A stretch of 5,480 nt of DNA from an uncultured Neisseria sp. (GTDB lineage: Bacteria > Pseudomonadota > Gammaproteobacteria > Burkholderiales > Neisseriaceae): NCBI GenBank assembly GCA_947097615.1, contig CAMURX010000122.1, forward strand, positions 1 to 5,480, in the 5' to 3' direction. Of the stretch, positions 5,229 through 5,480 are shown piece by piece (the first letter of the stretch is position 1; the number at the start of each line of letters is the position of its first letter). The position numbers and the translations under genes were made by a program. A model generated the notes under the pieces. It did no database searches and had not been told where the DNA came from. It was given only the letters and a program-made list of their open reading frames with translations.

Positions 5229-5480
5229 ATGAAAGAAGAGAAATTACAAATATTTATCGAAGGCGTGCAAAAATATTTCGCCCAAATGATCACAGGGGAA
5301 GAACTGGTAGTCGGCACTCCCTATCTGATTGAAAACAAAATACCGTCGGCCAAAGACTTCACCGGCGTGATTGCTATTTCGGGAAAAAACCAGGGCGTCG
5401 TCTATTTCACCGCCCCCAAAGAACTGCTCGAACGCCTTCTGGTGCTGATAGGCGAAAAAGACACCAGCGAAGAACTGATG
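5229..5480 (+). CDS. CheX-like phosphatase domain protein (partial, 5' end)
   Basis: The first 84 residues are seen; the gene runs off the window. ATG 5229 has CAGGA (5218-5222) six bases upstream. The segment FIEGVQKYFAQMITGEELVV, then GTPYLIEN, then DFTGVIAISGKNQGVVYFTA and a following helix (PKELLERLLVLIGEKD) fits the CheX/CheC family: a helix, an N-terminal strand with G.PY, a hydrophobic G.I..SG...G.V.. strand pair, and a helix. CheX proteins dephosphorylate CheY-P with an E..N motif on the next helix, which would start just beyond the window, so catalytic competence cannot be judged. Its place behind a CheA-like kinase and a CheY-like receiver supports the call. It may belong to a divergent CheX-like branch. 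Confidence 0.7.
   Translation, partial: MKEEKLQIFIEGVQKYFAQMITGEELVVGTPYLIENKIPSAKDFTGVIAISGKNQGVVYFTAPKELLERLLVLIGEKDTSEELM

Overview
The window looks like chromosomal DNA of a Neisseria species or close relative. It carries six copies of the 12-base DNA uptake sequence AGGCCGTCTGAA (the 'AG' form of the Neisseria DUS) plus one close variant. Two pairs of copies form stem-loops behind genes, which is typical of the genus. The AG form and the high GC of part of the window point to a commensal species rather than to meningococcus or gonococcus; I cannot name the species.

Layout from left to right. The first 119 bases are the 3' end of tgt (queuine tRNA-ribosyltransferase, + strand). A DUS stem-loop separates it from a convergent 85-residue SemiSWEET sugar transporter (- strand), which has a good sigma70-type promoter behind it. 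Divergent from that is a very GC-rich, alanine- and leucine-rich multi-pass membrane protein of the oligosaccharide flippase type (+). Its last residues and stop codon lie inside tandem DUS copies. An AT-rich non-coding stretch of about 430 bases follows, with a canonical hairpin terminator, small dyads and a plausible promoter.

The right half is the most interesting part: an apparent operon of signalling genes on the + strand. It starts with a 51-codon small ORF whose first 30 residues are clearly related to the N terminus of the next gene, so it looks like the stump of a duplicated copy. Next is a 696-residue membrane-bound, CheA-like kinase (TM, extracytoplasmic sensor, TM, PAS-like, Hpt, CheA-type ATPase, and no CheW-binding domain). 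Then come a single-domain CheY-like receiver and the start of a CheX-like protein, which is cut by the window edge.

The three signalling genes form a plausible complete phosphorelay: a signal sensed outside the cytoplasmic membrane drives phosphorylation of the Hpt histidine, the phosphate passes to the CheY-like receiver, and the CheX-like protein removes it. No CheW, CheR, CheB or methyl-accepting receptor is seen here, so this looks like a self-contained offshoot of chemotaxis signalling. Its output is unknown from this sequence. Type IV pilus motility or another surface behaviour is a guess based on the genus.
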